NCBI GenBank assembly: GCA_963920765.1
Contig: OY987247.1
Span: 16,774,471 to 16,838,470, forward strand
DNA length: 64,000 nucleotides
From: Ulota crispa
Lineage: Eukaryota; Streptophyta; Bryopsida; Orthotrichales; Orthotrichaceae
Direction: 5' to 3'
The position numbers were made by a program, and so were the translations under genes. Under the pieces are notes generated by a model. It made no database searches, had not been told where the DNA came from, and was given only the letters and a program-made list of their open reading frames with translations. Positions 42,520-54,372 of the stretch are shown here, piece after piece (positions within the stretch are counted from its first letter, which is position 1; each line of letters starts with the position of its first letter).

Positions 42520-42527
42520 CCGCGAAT
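42520..42527 (-). promoter_or_regulatory. E2F-like site before the TRAIP start
   Basis: CCGCGAAT (ATTCGCGG on the minus strand) fits the E2F consensus WTTSSCSS and lies 26 nt before the ATG. Cell-cycle control would suit a replication-fork ubiquitin ligase. One short match is weak evidence. Confidence 0.35.
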
Positions 42528-42552
42528 TCTTCCGATCCATCCATCAATCACC

Positions 42553-45500
42553 ATGAGTAGTGGAGCCATCTGCGCCATCTGCTACGAGGATGCTCGGCCC
42601 ATTTGCGAAGATTTGCAGTCCATCTCTGCTTGCGGTCACGTCTTCCACGAGCTCTGGTACGTTTTACCTGACCAGCTTTTTCTCTTACTTTCCACAATTG
42701 AGTCGAAGCCTTTGCCTTAAAACCGTGACAAGAGCCATTTCTCATAGAAAACTCATGCTACTACTGAAACGATTGATCTCGGCACAGTCACGTTCTGAAA
42801 TGGCGAGCAGATTTGAGGAATTTTAGGTTTTGGTGTTTTGATATGCTGGTTGGAATTCAGTGCCGTTATTGTTCGTCTTAGTTACCTCAAAGGTAGACGT
42901 GTTTGCACTTGTTGCTACAAGTACTGTTATCAATGTGTTTAGAAATGAAATTGGATCTATTTTTGGATTAGATTCACTTTGCTTACGCCATTTTTAACAT
43001 TAAGTGTGAACATACCGTTTTCTTTACTCTGTTTTCCTCTTACATTCCACAATTGAGTCGAAGCCTTTGCCTTAAAACCGTGACAACAGCCATTTCTCAC
43101 AGAAAATTTATGCTGCTAACTTACTCAAACTATTGATGTCGGCCTTGCCAGCGAGTTACCCCGTGACGTTCTGAGATGGCGAGCACATTTGAGGAATTTT
43201 AGGTTTTGGTGTTTTGATATGCTGGTTGGAATTCAGTGCCGTTATTATTCGTCTTAGTTGCCTTAGAGGTTTTTTGCAATTGTTGTTAGAAGTATTGTTA
43301 GCAATGCGTTTAGAAATGAATTTGGATCTTTTTTGGATTAGATTCACTTCACTTACGCCACTTCTAACACTAATTGTGCACATAACTGCTGCGTTTTCTT
43401 AACTCTGTTTTTTAAGGTTGTAAAGCTTTTAAAGATGTGAAATTTTTTTAAGTTATTACTGAACTGGAATTTGAGAACAGAATAGAAAGGTTTCATCCCG
43501 TTTTCTTAGGTTTTTTGGAATGGTGAGATTGCTTGAATTTTACTTAGTAATCGCTTTCTAGCTCAGCGTCAATTTGAAAGTTTTCTTAATGTTACTCATA
43601 TTCTTTCCAGAGTTTACAGCTTAAGAACGCCGGATGATTAAACAGTTTAGACGAAAGCGCAATGTTATTCATTAAAAACGGGAATATGTAATGTGTTGAA
43701 GTCGCTTGAACTTTCACTGAGTGGTTTGTCTTCAGCTTGCTGTCTCTCTTTCACTTCAGACAGGGTTCGAACAAGGACATGATTTCTCTCTCTCTCTTTG
43801 TTATCTGCGTTATGTTGTTTTTGTTGCTTGGGATTGTTTGTAGTGGAGGAACCGTGAAAGTCGTCTTTTTGACATATTGTTCTGCTTGAACAGCTTGCAA
43901 CAATGGATGGAATATTGTCCACAAGAACGAAATCCTTTTTGTCCTTTGTGCAAACAATCATGCACCGCGCGTGATGTTCACCGCCTCTATTTTCAATCCG
44001 CAGAGAATGATTCCATTCAGCCGCTGGTCTCGCCCTCCGAGGATCTGCAGATAGCTGTGGAAGATCTAGAGCAGGTGCGTGATACAATTATCAAATTGCG
44101 GATTCTGCAATCATAGGACAAAGGCTCTGTTAACCCATAGTGGAGCACATTTAGTAAATTCGAATGCTTCTTTTCTTATGCACTTCTTTTATTCACATTT
44201 CACCTTCAAAGAGTTCGTGTCTCTTGGTTTTAGGTGAACAATGCTCCAGCTTTACGTAAATTGAATAACCAACTTGCTGCTGCCAAGACAGCCCTACAGA
44301 GCCGCAATGAGCAGCTGAAAGAGCTCGATATTCAGGTATTCCACGCTCGTCATACTGTTTCTTAAAACTGAAACCTTGAAGATTTCTCACACTAAGCATT
44401 GATCAGTTTTCTCATGTTAAGCTTCTAAGTTATACTTTTTGAGGAAACTTGCAACAATAGGGCTGTGTGTTGTGTAGTGTAGTATCTATTTCGTCGTATT
44501 TACGCTCTAAAATGTTAATGCTGAATTGCGCATTCAATATAATCTCTACAGGTCGCAGAGAACTTGCAAAGGGCAGTAAAAGCTGAGGCAACATCTGCGA
44601 TTGCTAGGAAAGAACTAGCTCAGTGTAGACAAGGTCTGACGAGGGTCCAGGAGGTACATGGTGACTATTTGTGGATGTACACTTTATGCGAGAAGTTCGT
44701 GTTTATTCATGTGATTTGCAATCTCCACGTAGTTAATCATCCAAACGTTGGGTACACATGTCACAGTAAAAATTGTGTCTGGCCGCAAAACTCGTGATCA
44801 GGTCTAGGCTCAGTGTTCATGTAAATTCCGTACTTGTTGTCGGAACTATATTGGTTTGTGTGTTTCGTAGTTTTTGGTCAAAATGCCTTCTAATTATTAC
44901 TGACAGAGTTCTTCGAGAGGATCCATATTCAGCTATTAGATTATTATTATTTTTTCAATAGATTTCAGTAACTCCTGGTCGTGTAAATTATTTCTTTTTT
45001 AGGAGTTAAAGTTCTGCTCGATCGAGCGGGAAATGCTGCAAGAGAAGAATCATGCAATGACGAAGGACCTAGCTGCCCATAAGCTGTGAGTTGTCTAGCG
45101 CTTGTGGCTGTTAATTTTTTTTCCTGTCTGCAATCTGTATGATGTTGTAACGTTTTATTGGAACTTGTTGAGGAATTTATTGGTTTCGATAATTATTGGA
45201 TGATTTTCTCGCAAAAATGGATGGGGGTATACAACATGATTTTCCTCATTGTTAGAAACTCACGTGATCCGTGTTACGTCATCCACTAGGGTTGGGGATG
45301 CAGATCTAGGCGAGGAAGATATTTTAAGACTGGCCAACCTTGGGTTTGGATCCGACAAGAATGCAATTATTGAGACCTTGACAAAATCTCTTCTCCTTCG
45401 GAACAAGTACATTTTCTGTTGCCAATTCTCGACATCAATTTTTCACTATCCTTCACAGATATGGTCATGCTGTTTGCAACCCATGATCTGAAGTTAGATT

Positions 45501-48159
45501 TGGTCATATTTGTAGGTCTTACAAGGAGCTGATGACTCGATGTAACGAGCTTGGCATGAGTGAAAATCGTGCACAGCGAAAATCTGTGAAGTCAGCTGAG
45601 CACTCGAAGAAGATGAAGGTATCATATCGTAGGAAGAATCTCTGACAGTGGTTCTATGCAGCTCATGCACCAACAAGTTCTCTGAGCTTCATGAGTTGCT
45701 GATCCGTTCCTACGACATGATTCTTCTTGCGGTGTCGGAGATTTGATGTCGTTGATCATGCCATGTTGATAAATTTTCTGCTTCTAATATTTTGTGCACG
45801 GGGATGATGGTTTATTATTTTGTGTGACTAAGGGCAGTGAAGCAAGTCATTGCTGCACAGCTTGCTGCTCGTGATTGAAAAGATGAAGTTACTTTTTTAG
45901 ACTACCAATCCAGGGAGACCACTCTAGCAGGTTCACATTGCCTATGTCCATATTGATCTATAAGCATATTTTCATTTAAGTCCTTTTGATGCAGGCTCGC
46001 ATTCAAGAGTTGGAAAACCTTCTCGAGAGAAAGGATAATGCTTGTCTGCGAGGATTGAACAGAGGTTATTTGAAATCGCAAGGCGAGGATGTTCCCTCAG
46101 CTCAGGAACGCTTGACTCAATCCGGCGCATTAGGGATTTACGAGCCAAGGATTTCCTCTTATGATCAATCTGCTAGTACTTGCACGCAGTCCCGTGGCCG
46201 GAATGTCACTTCATCAGAGGGAAAACTACAGCATTATACCTTCAAGCCGGCCGCCTTTGGGCAGGTCAGTTAATCTCAGCTGAAATGATGGTTTATGGTG
46301 CATCCAAGGCATGATTTTAGGTGGGAAGGATGTAATGTAGGTTTTGGTCACGTTGTTTTTTATAAATTGGTGAGCATCTTCGAGATGATTTTGTAAGTGA
46401 AGGTGAAACTGTCGTTATTTTTTGTCCTTACCGTTTGCATTTGTTCCTGGTTGAATACATAAACGATTATGCTATAGAAAAAGGTACATGATCACCTACT
46501 GTAAAGACCTTTCACTCCATGGAATCTGGAATGGCAGTCTTGTCGGTTGTTGAGCCCTTTTAGAGTGCAGAGAAAAACTTTGACTTTTGCATTAGGAAGC
46601 ACATTTCTTTGTTTTGACTGACAGATCCTGGACTGGCAGGATCTTGATGTCATGCCAAGAGCTGAGCTGTCCGAAGTTCAGCTCCCAAACATTGTGAAGG
46701 AACGTGGGCTGTTAGGTGCCGCGCACGTACAGCAGCCTAACTGTTCGAAGAACGTGACTACATCTGAGGAGATCGATTCTTCTAGGAAAAGAGTTATTGC
46801 TGACGGAGGCGCTAATCTTGACTTCAGGGAGGACGACACAATATTAAGTACTGGTGTCTCATATTGGGTAATCAAATCCAGGCACCTACTTCAAAAAATA
46901 GAAATGCTGAACAAAATCGAACCATCTTTTGATCGAATGGAGGCGAGTATGAAGTCTCCTAACATGACAGCAGGGAGTGTCGCTGAAATGTCCTTTCCTC
47001 GACCTGCACTGACAACACGCTTAATTGAGAACGGGTCATCGGCAGTAGCATCATCATCCACATGTACGTGGTTCTTCCCACTCTCCTGGTCAACATTTTC
47101 TGGAAAGCTCTTCTGCATGCTTTTCCTGTAGTAAATTCCATGATGTCTTGTCCCAATGTTCCTGAAGTCCCCGCTAGACTCGTTTGTCTTTCTATTGCGT
47201 CTTTGCAGTAAACTCCTGGGGTGCTGATGAAATTATTTGTATTACGGACTAATCTGGTTATTTGCATCTTCTGTGTGTGGCCGTCTGTGTTTCAGGTAAA
47301 GGTCAATCAATCTTGAATCCTCCGAGAATGGTGCATGCACTGGAGACAGACAGCTGCTCTCAAAACCTCGAACATGCGAATTCGTTGGCTGCGTCCCCTG
47401 TGAACAGATATGGTGCTTTTGCCAAGAAGGCATTGAGTGACAGGCAATCCGCCTCAAGTAGCACCTTCATTATATCAGGAGCTGATGGTCGCGGTGGGAA
47501 AGTGACAGTCTTCAAGCCCCCTCCTCTCTCTCCGGTCAGTGCTGTGCATAAGCACCAACATTCTTGAAATCTCCACATTGTTTGTCCTTCTGATAACTCG
47601 ATAATTGTTGATTACATTTTAGGTTTGTAACTAGTATGCATTCTAATATTATCAAGGGAAAATTTCATGGATGCCCCTGAAGTTTGCAACATTTTCATAA
47701 ACACCCCTGCTTTTTCAGACATATCACAAATACCCTTGGACCAAAAAAAATAGGTGTTTGTTCTATTGTGCATACCACTTCCCTTCTTCCTTTGTGCGCA
47801 TGCATAACAAGAAAGTACTAGTGTGTGCACAAAGAGAGAAGGAAATGACATGCATAACAAAACAAATGCTTAATTTTTTTGTTCCAAGGGTATTTGTAAA
47901 ATTTCTGAAAAAGCAGGGGTATCTATGAAATTAATGCAAACTTCAAGGGCATCCCTGAAATTTTTTCTATTATCAAATTGCATGTGCTCTGTAATTGCCA
48001 CTCCTAGGATTCTGAGCATGCAGAGTTTGTATGATGCAGGGAGGAGTGGCAGTGTCAGCTTCTCAGAAAACGAAGAAACCGAAGATATCCGGAGGTGGTT
48101 TCAGAGGCAGGCAGGGTTCACTTCAAATCGAGCACTTCTTCGAGCGCACAAAATCATGA
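42553..48159 (+). CDS. TRAIP-like RING-H2 E3 ubiquitin ligase (11 exons)
   Basis: Exons 42553-42656, 43894-44074, 44234-44335, 44552-44653, 45003-45085, 45290-45406, 45516-45618, 45995-46264, 46625-47063, 47296-47534 and 48040-48159 join in frame to 619 aa. Animal TRAIP ubiquitinates the stalled replicative helicase at forks. The N-terminal RING has C7-C10, C27-H29-H32-C35 and C51-C54 ligands. A long coiled coil (about residues 95-260) follows, rich in Leu/Glu/Lys heptads, then a low-complexity tail. The last exon ends in KTKKPK and SLQIEHFF, a PCNA-binding-like motif, as in animal TRAIP. The start at 42553 leaves the RING six residues from the N terminus. An in-frame ATG at 42400 would add 51 unconserved residues. 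A different acceptor at 48022 would open another last exon, which I consider less likely. Confidence 0.85.
42682..43400. repeat. ~358-bp tandem duplication in TRAIP intron 1
   Basis: The sequence beginning CTTACTTTCCACAATTGAGT at 42682 is repeated from 43040 with moderate divergence. Shared blocks include CTTAAAACCGTGACAA, AGGAATTTTAGGTTTTGGTG, ATGCTGGTTGGAATTCAGTG and GGATTAGATTCACTT. Both units are intronic; the shadow open frames here are not exons. Confidence 0.9.
47656..47967. mobile_element. Mutator-like foldback MITE (family A) in the last TRAIP intron
   Basis: A 312-bp palindrome flanked by a perfect 9-bp direct repeat, TATTATCAA (47647-47655 and 47968-47976). This is the best evidence for a Mutator-type target duplication in the family. 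It sits in the intron 47535-48039, just before the exon encoding the putative PCNA-binding tail. Confidence 0.95.
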
Positions 48160-49214
48160 GAACACTTCTTGATTCCATTATAAGGGCGATGCTTTGTCAA
48201 CAGCGCGAACTTCTTAGTGGTGAGTACCCTGGAGGGCGAAGCTTTAAGTCATTTGGTTCACGATGGTTTTCCAGCCTTATATTTTGTTTACTTCACCTGA
48301 CATGCGACTGACGCATGTGCTGATCGTGCATTAGAAAACCTCGTCCTGGAATTTCTATGCTGCACTAATACGTAACAACCTCTTCACATGTTTACATGGT
48401 CTTACGTCGCCTTTTATATCGTTTTACTCGACTTTCAAATCGTGTATGCCCTTACCGTACTAGTTCATAATCCAATAATTGCCCACTGAATGTTAGATAT
48501 TATTCTACATCCGAGGATTTCACATTAGCTTGTGGACTCGCAGAGTGTAATCAAGAGTTGTCCCCAAAAGATATGGTTATTACTCGTACGTGCTGTCTGA
48601 CTCATATTTCATATGTTGCAACCGCCTTTATTTCGTGTATCTCTATCCCATCTACGTCACCTAGTCACATGATCTAACCTACTTGAAAGTTTCTGTTCAT
48701 GTAGGAAGTTTTTAGTTCATGCATCTCTAGTCTCCTGTATCTCACGTGTATCAAGTGTTTGTTTTGCAGGCCTCCGAAGGGTCCCCCCCCATGGCTATGG
48801 CTTTAGCTATGGCTATTCAGTGAGAAACGATGAAAGCAGCGAAGTTAAAGTGAAGTTGATTCAGACGGTAAGTTTAGTACTTCGCCGCAGTTTATGAAGA
48901 AGTGCACCTGTACGACTGGACCCCTGTGAATCTGTGATTTTGTGCAAGATCTGGTCAATTGGCCACGTTGATGGCCGACCTGGTCGCTTAGAATACCCCA
49001 CCTTTTTTCATCTTTCTCTTCAGTGTGGCTCCTTTTCCACCTGGCGGACTGTGACCAGAACCTGGAGTGTTTGTTTCAGTCACTCAGAACCGACCCGGTT
49101 TTTTATTATTTTGTGATTTCTTCATTGAATTGCCTTTTATAACTTTTTGCGTCGGTACACCGATGTAACCACAATCAGTTACATTGGTATGACTTACTCC
49201 AGTCCTGTCGTAAA
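48160..49214. other. TRAIP 3' region and intergenic sequence
   Basis: It probably includes the TRAIP 3' untranslated region. An in-frame stretch at about 48771-48868 bounded by AG and GT could be an alternative exon, but it does not resemble any family I know. Nothing else is recognised. Confidence 0.35.
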
Positions 49215-50063
49215 CCCTAAATGTCCTTGGTGTCATTAATAAATAATATGATCATGTCTTATAGAGTGCACCTAGGAAAAGTACTGATGTGTTTCAAATA
49301 CTGATATTTGTCTAGAATTGCAAAATTTTGACATTATTTGTGAAATCATTATGAGTGATTTTCACAAGATTTGAAGGGTCTTCATTTGAAATTATAACAA
49401 TGCAATTTACTGAGCTGAAACAGTTTTGCTGACTACCATTTTTTTGTAGTCCACACTTTTGACCATGAGCAATTTTGTGTAATCGTGTCCCTTGTTTCTT
49501 GTGTTTGTTGAGCATCATAGCGTTGAGATTATCTAAAATAATTATATCTATTACGTGTAAATTGAACATGAAATGTACGTTAAGTTCAAAAAGTAGGTCA
49601 ATTTCAAAAATTATTTCCTTTCTAACTCACAGAGCACTTCCTTTACTAATGAATTATTTAGAGTTTATTCAAAAAAATTGCAATCATGGATTCTTACAAA
49701 TCAACAAGGAATGTAGTATGAAAGTATGAAAAGACATTAAAATTGAACATTGAAGCTAGCTTTAGATAGTTGCTTCTCCAAACTTTTTTCCCTGATAGCT
49801 CAGCGATGCCTTGGAATTAGAACTACTTTATCTTGCGAAGGCTTAACTAAGAGAAGCCTACAATCTGTACTATTTTGGCTGATAGGATACTTTTTAGATA
49901 GATAGAGCCGTATGATGGACAATTGTCACATATGCTTCTACAAGAAGGGGTTGGACCAAAAAGGCTAGTAAAGAAAAATAAATTAAATAGTCAAATATTA
50001 TGCTTCAACATGGTTGCCAAGTTTATGGAACATCCAAAATTTAGTGCATTGGACATTTAGGGG
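49215..50063. mobile_element. TTAA-type element, 849 bp
   Basis: The left end CCCTAAATGTCCTTGG and right end CATTGGACATTTAGGGG are inverted repeats of about 12 bp. The right flank is TTAA (50064-50067). The left flank is TAAA, one base different. AT-rich body, no coding sequence. Confidence 0.65.
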
Positions 50064-51115
50064 TTAATATCAATGCTAATATTTTGGTATGACATTTTAT
50101 TGGCAATTTTGAAGTAATAGAGGATATACAACCAAAGAATATTATTGTAGCTAGTTCCATGCTCTTTTTATTTTTATAGAAATCAACTCTAATTATCATC
50201 AATATGTTGTGGTAACATTGTGTGACGATTTATTTATTGAACCTATAACAGTGCATTGATCAATACTTAACTTTTAGAAACTAAATGTGTTAACTACAAC
50301 TATGTACAAAGTTTTAAGGCCTACTTACAAAATCACATTTTGACATGTATCCAACTACCTTTATACTTAGTTATAGTAGAAACGATCTCATATCATACTA
50401 CTGAAATCACAGTGACCATTGTAATATCACATCTGCCCGTCACATCTGCCCCTCTGTAATATTGTATATCCAATCTTTGTAACATCATACTCCTCAAATC
50501 AGAGTAACCCTTGTAATACCACAACCCCAACCTTCGTGATAGAATTTGCAGACTTATTTGAAATTTTTAGTTTCTATTCTATGCAGCATATGAAACTCCT
50601 AATAAATTTTTGATGGTGAATGAATTACCTAGCTAGCGCCAATTGGTAGTTTCTTTTAAAAAATTACAATGATGGTAACATGAGGTAGAGTTAACATGCA
50701 TTTGTATGAGAAGTACAAATGGGAATGAGAGGTAGGTGAAAATTATGTTGGAACAACAAATATAGATGCATTGAGATTGAAGTACAAGATAGATGGTTGA
50801 GCTAAATGATAATCAGCGGTAAGAAGTAAGTGAATTCTCAATGCTTGACTTTGTGAGTGTGAATTTGGATTATTTATCCCATGAAACTTACTGTGTGCAA
50901 ATACCAAAGACTATTTATCCTGTTCGCCCTAAAATTGAATTGCTATCATGTTTGTACGATTGCATGTTTTGTTTTCTGATAATTGCTAAAACAAACCAAA
51001 AGACAGCGAATGCACTTCTTATTGCAAATTTATGATTTGAAGAAGTCCACCATCATAGGACCTTATTTTATGGATATTTAACCAAAATTGTATTTGGAAA
51101 TTAAGGAATAGATTG
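50064..51115. other. Intergenic, nothing recognised
   Basis: AT-rich sequence. A degenerate local repeat with AATCACAG/AATCAGAG and TTGTAATA(TC) blocks is near 50395-50530. The open frame at 50841-51035 has no recognisable domain. Confidence 0.4.
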
Positions 51116-51457
51116 AGGTAGGAGCACTTAATACCAACAATGTATTTAATGGCATCACTCTCTACACAAGGTGATCAATTTAAAACTTAAATTTAGGTAC
51201 ATCATAAATAGCTTAGTGATGTTGACTTAAATGATAAGCTATCTATGACATACCTAAATTTAAGTTCTAGAATCACTATAAGAAATCTTGTCCTAAAAAA
51301 CTCAATTTTACTGTAATTAAATCATTGTATAGCTGTTTAGGACATTTGCAGTTGTTGTGAACCAATAGTTTAGGACATGTTTTTCTCCTAGTGAATGACC
51401 AGTGTGTATATAGATTGACATCATTAGGTACATTGTTGATATTGGATACTCCTACCT
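51116..51457. mobile_element. Family C foldback MITE, carrying a nested CACTA MITE
   Basis: The ends are AGGTAGGAGCACTTAATACC and GGATACTCCTACCT, with TA after the right end. The inner arms match the RPL10A intron 2 copy (AGCTTAGTGATGTTGACTT, ATGATAAGCTATCTATG). A 120-bp CACTA-ended element interrupts the right arm. Confidence 0.8.
51274..51393. mobile_element. Miniature CACTA (En/Spm-type) element, 120 bp
   Basis: It begins CACTATAAGAAATCTTGTCC and ends ATGTTTTTCTCCTAGTG. The inverted TGTCCTAAA and TTTAGGACA blocks sit inside the ends. AAT flanks both sides (51271-51273 and 51394-51396), the expected 3-bp CACTA target duplication. It interrupts a family C MITE. Confidence 0.88.
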
Positions 51458-52183
51458 TAACTAGAGTTGAAAAATGTTGGAAATCAACTTACAAACCCAT
51501 TTGTGATAAGGAAATTTTTTACCCTCCTGATAAAATCAACACTCTTATAAGCATGTGAAAAAAACAAATTACAATATTTTGGGGTTAAATGCATACGCAA
51601 TGATGTGGCATAATCTTCCTTTCTTAAAAAAAGCATTGTTAACCAATGACTCCATTGATATAATGCAACACCTTTTAACATGCCAAGCAAGTGAGCTTAA
51701 AACGTTGGAAATGTGCAAATAAATTAGTTGCTCATAATGGGCAAAAGAAGAAGATCTGAGGTAAAACTTCTTTTCTCTCTTGTAAAAGTCCTTGCTTTCT
51801 AGCAGATTTTTTTGGCTTTATGCTTCAAGTCATCACAAAGTAGTTAAAAGAAGGCTTTAGGGATTTGTAGGGCATAATCACTTGGAGGTTTAGTTTTCAA
51901 ACACACTATCTTAACCTTGTTGCGTTGGTGAAATTGAGCAAATTTGAATAAATTGGTATTGTTGCTTGTGAATTGACATTTTCTATCCAAAATTTGATCG
52001 AAGCTAAAATTAGGAATAAACTTGCATCAGAGAAATGAAAGGCAATAATGATATTTGATTTAAAAGAATTGAATGAAAATTTCATAACAAAATTCATGAT
52101 GCAATTGATTTTTGGAAAAATGGTATCAAGTTTAGATACTTCTACTCCAATCCAAAGAGATTGGACTTCAAGGTTAAATAATA

Positions 52184-52636
52184 AGGTAGGAACACCCACA
52201 AGTGTGAAACTAAGGATTTTGGAGTAGGAAAACTAGTTGATGAACTTTGAGAAAAATAGTGTTAAGTAAGGAGAAGAAATTAAAAATTATGGCATCAATT
52301 TGAAAGTTCCAATTGCAAGCATTTGTTCACAAACATTTTTCAAAGTCCAAAATCATTGAGAATATATAGTTGTATGTTGGTGATACTAAAGAAGACGTTT
52401 AGTGAAGTCTTTATTGTACTCATACGCTCATAATACTAACTTGAGGAGTTCTTAAATAGTGAGATGGGGCACTCAAAACCATCATGTCATTCACCTAAAA
52501 CCATCACTTTATCACCCAAAATCATCACTTTGTCACCCATAACCAATCATTTTTTTAAATTGTCAATCTCACTAACATTACTCACACAAGTAGGTATCAA
52601 GGATGAGGACAATCACGGAGAGGAGTGTTCCTACCT
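52184..52636. mobile_element. AGGTAGG-type MITE, 453 bp
   Basis: The ends are AGGTAGGAACACCC and GTGTTCCTACCT, flanked by TA (52182-52183 and 52637-52638). It shares termini with family B but has a different, longer body. A short CATCACTTT-CACCC repeat lies near 52480-52545. Confidence 0.75.
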
Positions 52637-53581
52637 TAATTGTATAAGACTTTTTGAAGAAGCTTCATGTACCAAAATTTGATTTGCATGTTCCTTTGCT
52701 ATAGCAACCAAACTCTACAAAATGTATGGACTCCTCCCTTAGGATCCTAGCAATTTTTGAAAGAAAAATCCTTGAGCCTAAAACAATGGAACTTAGCTAG
52801 GTTCAAATCAAGCCAAGGATCTTTGAGCATTAGAAATCAACAATAAACACCCTTAATAATACAAGAAAATGTGATACCAAAACTTTAAAATTTGAATTTT
52901 TTCCATACCAATTTATAAAATTTGGAAAATCAATTAAAAAAACAAAATCAAGAGGTAATTGATTGACCAAAAGAGACATGTCTAGGACAATCAATTCAAA
53001 AAACAGAAAGCCCAATGCTCTCAAATAGGGCTAGGGTTTGATGACAGGCCAATTTGTTGTACCAAGGTGGAAAACCTTATCTTATTCTACAAATGAAGGT
53101 AAAAATAATTATTTGACCCCATGTTGGAGTTGGTTGTGTCCTTCTAAACAAAATTAGGGTCCTTGAATCCTAATGTGAGATCAAAATTCCCAAATTCAAT
53201 CTCTTGATGGTAATTTTAAAAGTTGTAAAATTTTGTTGGCATGTGAAATAGCTGAAAGTTTTTCACCCTAGCCCTATAAAACAACATGTAATCTAACCCC
53301 AGACCTCAAATAGAAGTGGAAGTAGCATTTAGAGAGGAATTTGAGCTTCACCATCCAGTATTTCCGGTTTTCAATTGGTTTTCCACAGGCATGCAGAGGT
53401 TAGTTTGTATAAATTTCTATGCTTAAATTATAGTATATCATAATTAGTTTTTTTGGGGGAAACGATTCTTTTTTTATTTGGTGGTTTCAAGTTTCAACCA
53501 GTATTTTTTGTAATTTCAATCCATTAATAATACACAAAAATGTTGGTTCTCCCACTAAATAACGTTCTCTTCTAACTTTGA
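52637..53581. other. Intergenic, nothing recognised
   Basis: AT-rich sequence with no gene or clear element borders seen. Confidence 0.4.
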
Positions 53582-54068
53582 CCCTTGAATGTCTAAGTGT
53601 GCCGCTGCAACCAATAGAATACGAGGTGTTTTTCTTGTATTTGGAATAGATTCAAACCTTTACTACAAATTGAGATCAACAAAAAAGTTGAAGAATAGAT
53701 TGAAGTGATTCTAGTGGACTACTTGAGATCCCAAATTTAAACTTCTTATTGGTAGCAAATGCCACTTATAGAGCAGCGTATATACTATGCCCCATAACAC
53801 CGTATTAGGTAAATTGGGAAAAATAGTACATTTTGGGACTTCTAAAAGATTAAGGCAATCACCTTGATTTGAGCTCCAGCATTTTTTTGGTACACGTGCC
53901 CTCACCTGAGAGGAGGAATTTGGGAGGGAAAAAATCTTAGTGGCTCAAACTAAATCTCATACCTTTGAATATGGTTTAAGGTAACTTTTTGGGTTTAAGG
54001 TAGAGTACAAAATGAGACCCCGGTTTTTCCCAATTTACCTAATATACTGTTCTATGGTCATTTAAGGG
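53582..54068. mobile_element. TTAA-type MITE (family I), copy 3, reversed, with nested family H
   Basis: The body is the reverse complement of 12113-12338 (CTTGTATTTGGAATAGATTC, GAGATCCCAAATTTAAACTT, GTAGCAAATGCCA). The right end GGTCATTTAAGGG is followed by TTAA (54069-54072). The left flank is TTGA. Family H (53808-54039) is inserted near the right end. Confidence 0.78.
53808..54039. mobile_element. Family H MITE, copy 2
   Basis: The ends are GGTAAATTGGGAAAAA and TTTTTCCCAATTTACC, a perfect 16-bp terminal inverted repeat, with TA on both sides (53806-53807 and 54040-54041). It is 232 bp and matches the diverged copy at 3885-4110. Confidence 0.88.
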
Positions 54069-54372
54069 TTAAGTATATGTCCACTGATTTTTTTGAGAGC
54101 ACTGCCAAAGGCTACGATTTTTACCAAGCAAAAAAGATAAATTCCAGCCATCATTAATTCTTGCACCTTGCCAACAAACCAAAGTGACCAGATTAGTTAG
54201 TTTTGATTAATGCATCCCAACACATCCAAAGCCTTGAGCACCACAAGTGTTTAGGTTGTGACTTATTTTGCTAAAAGATTCCTTCATCAATTAACTCCAG
54301 GTTTCAAACAAATTTCTGGCCCATTTGTACTTAACTTCCATTATGAAATTGGACACACTAGGTAGTAGAAAG

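Noticed and set aside
42400-42552. In-frame upstream start for TRAIP adding 51 residues
   Set aside because: The RING is normally at the very N terminus and the extra residues are low-complexity; kept only as an alternative.
48022-48311. Longer open frame at the TRAIP 3' end (SLYDAGRSGSVSF...)
   Set aside because: It needs a different acceptor and gives no family resemblance, while the other frame yields a basic patch, a PIP-like motif and a nearby stop.
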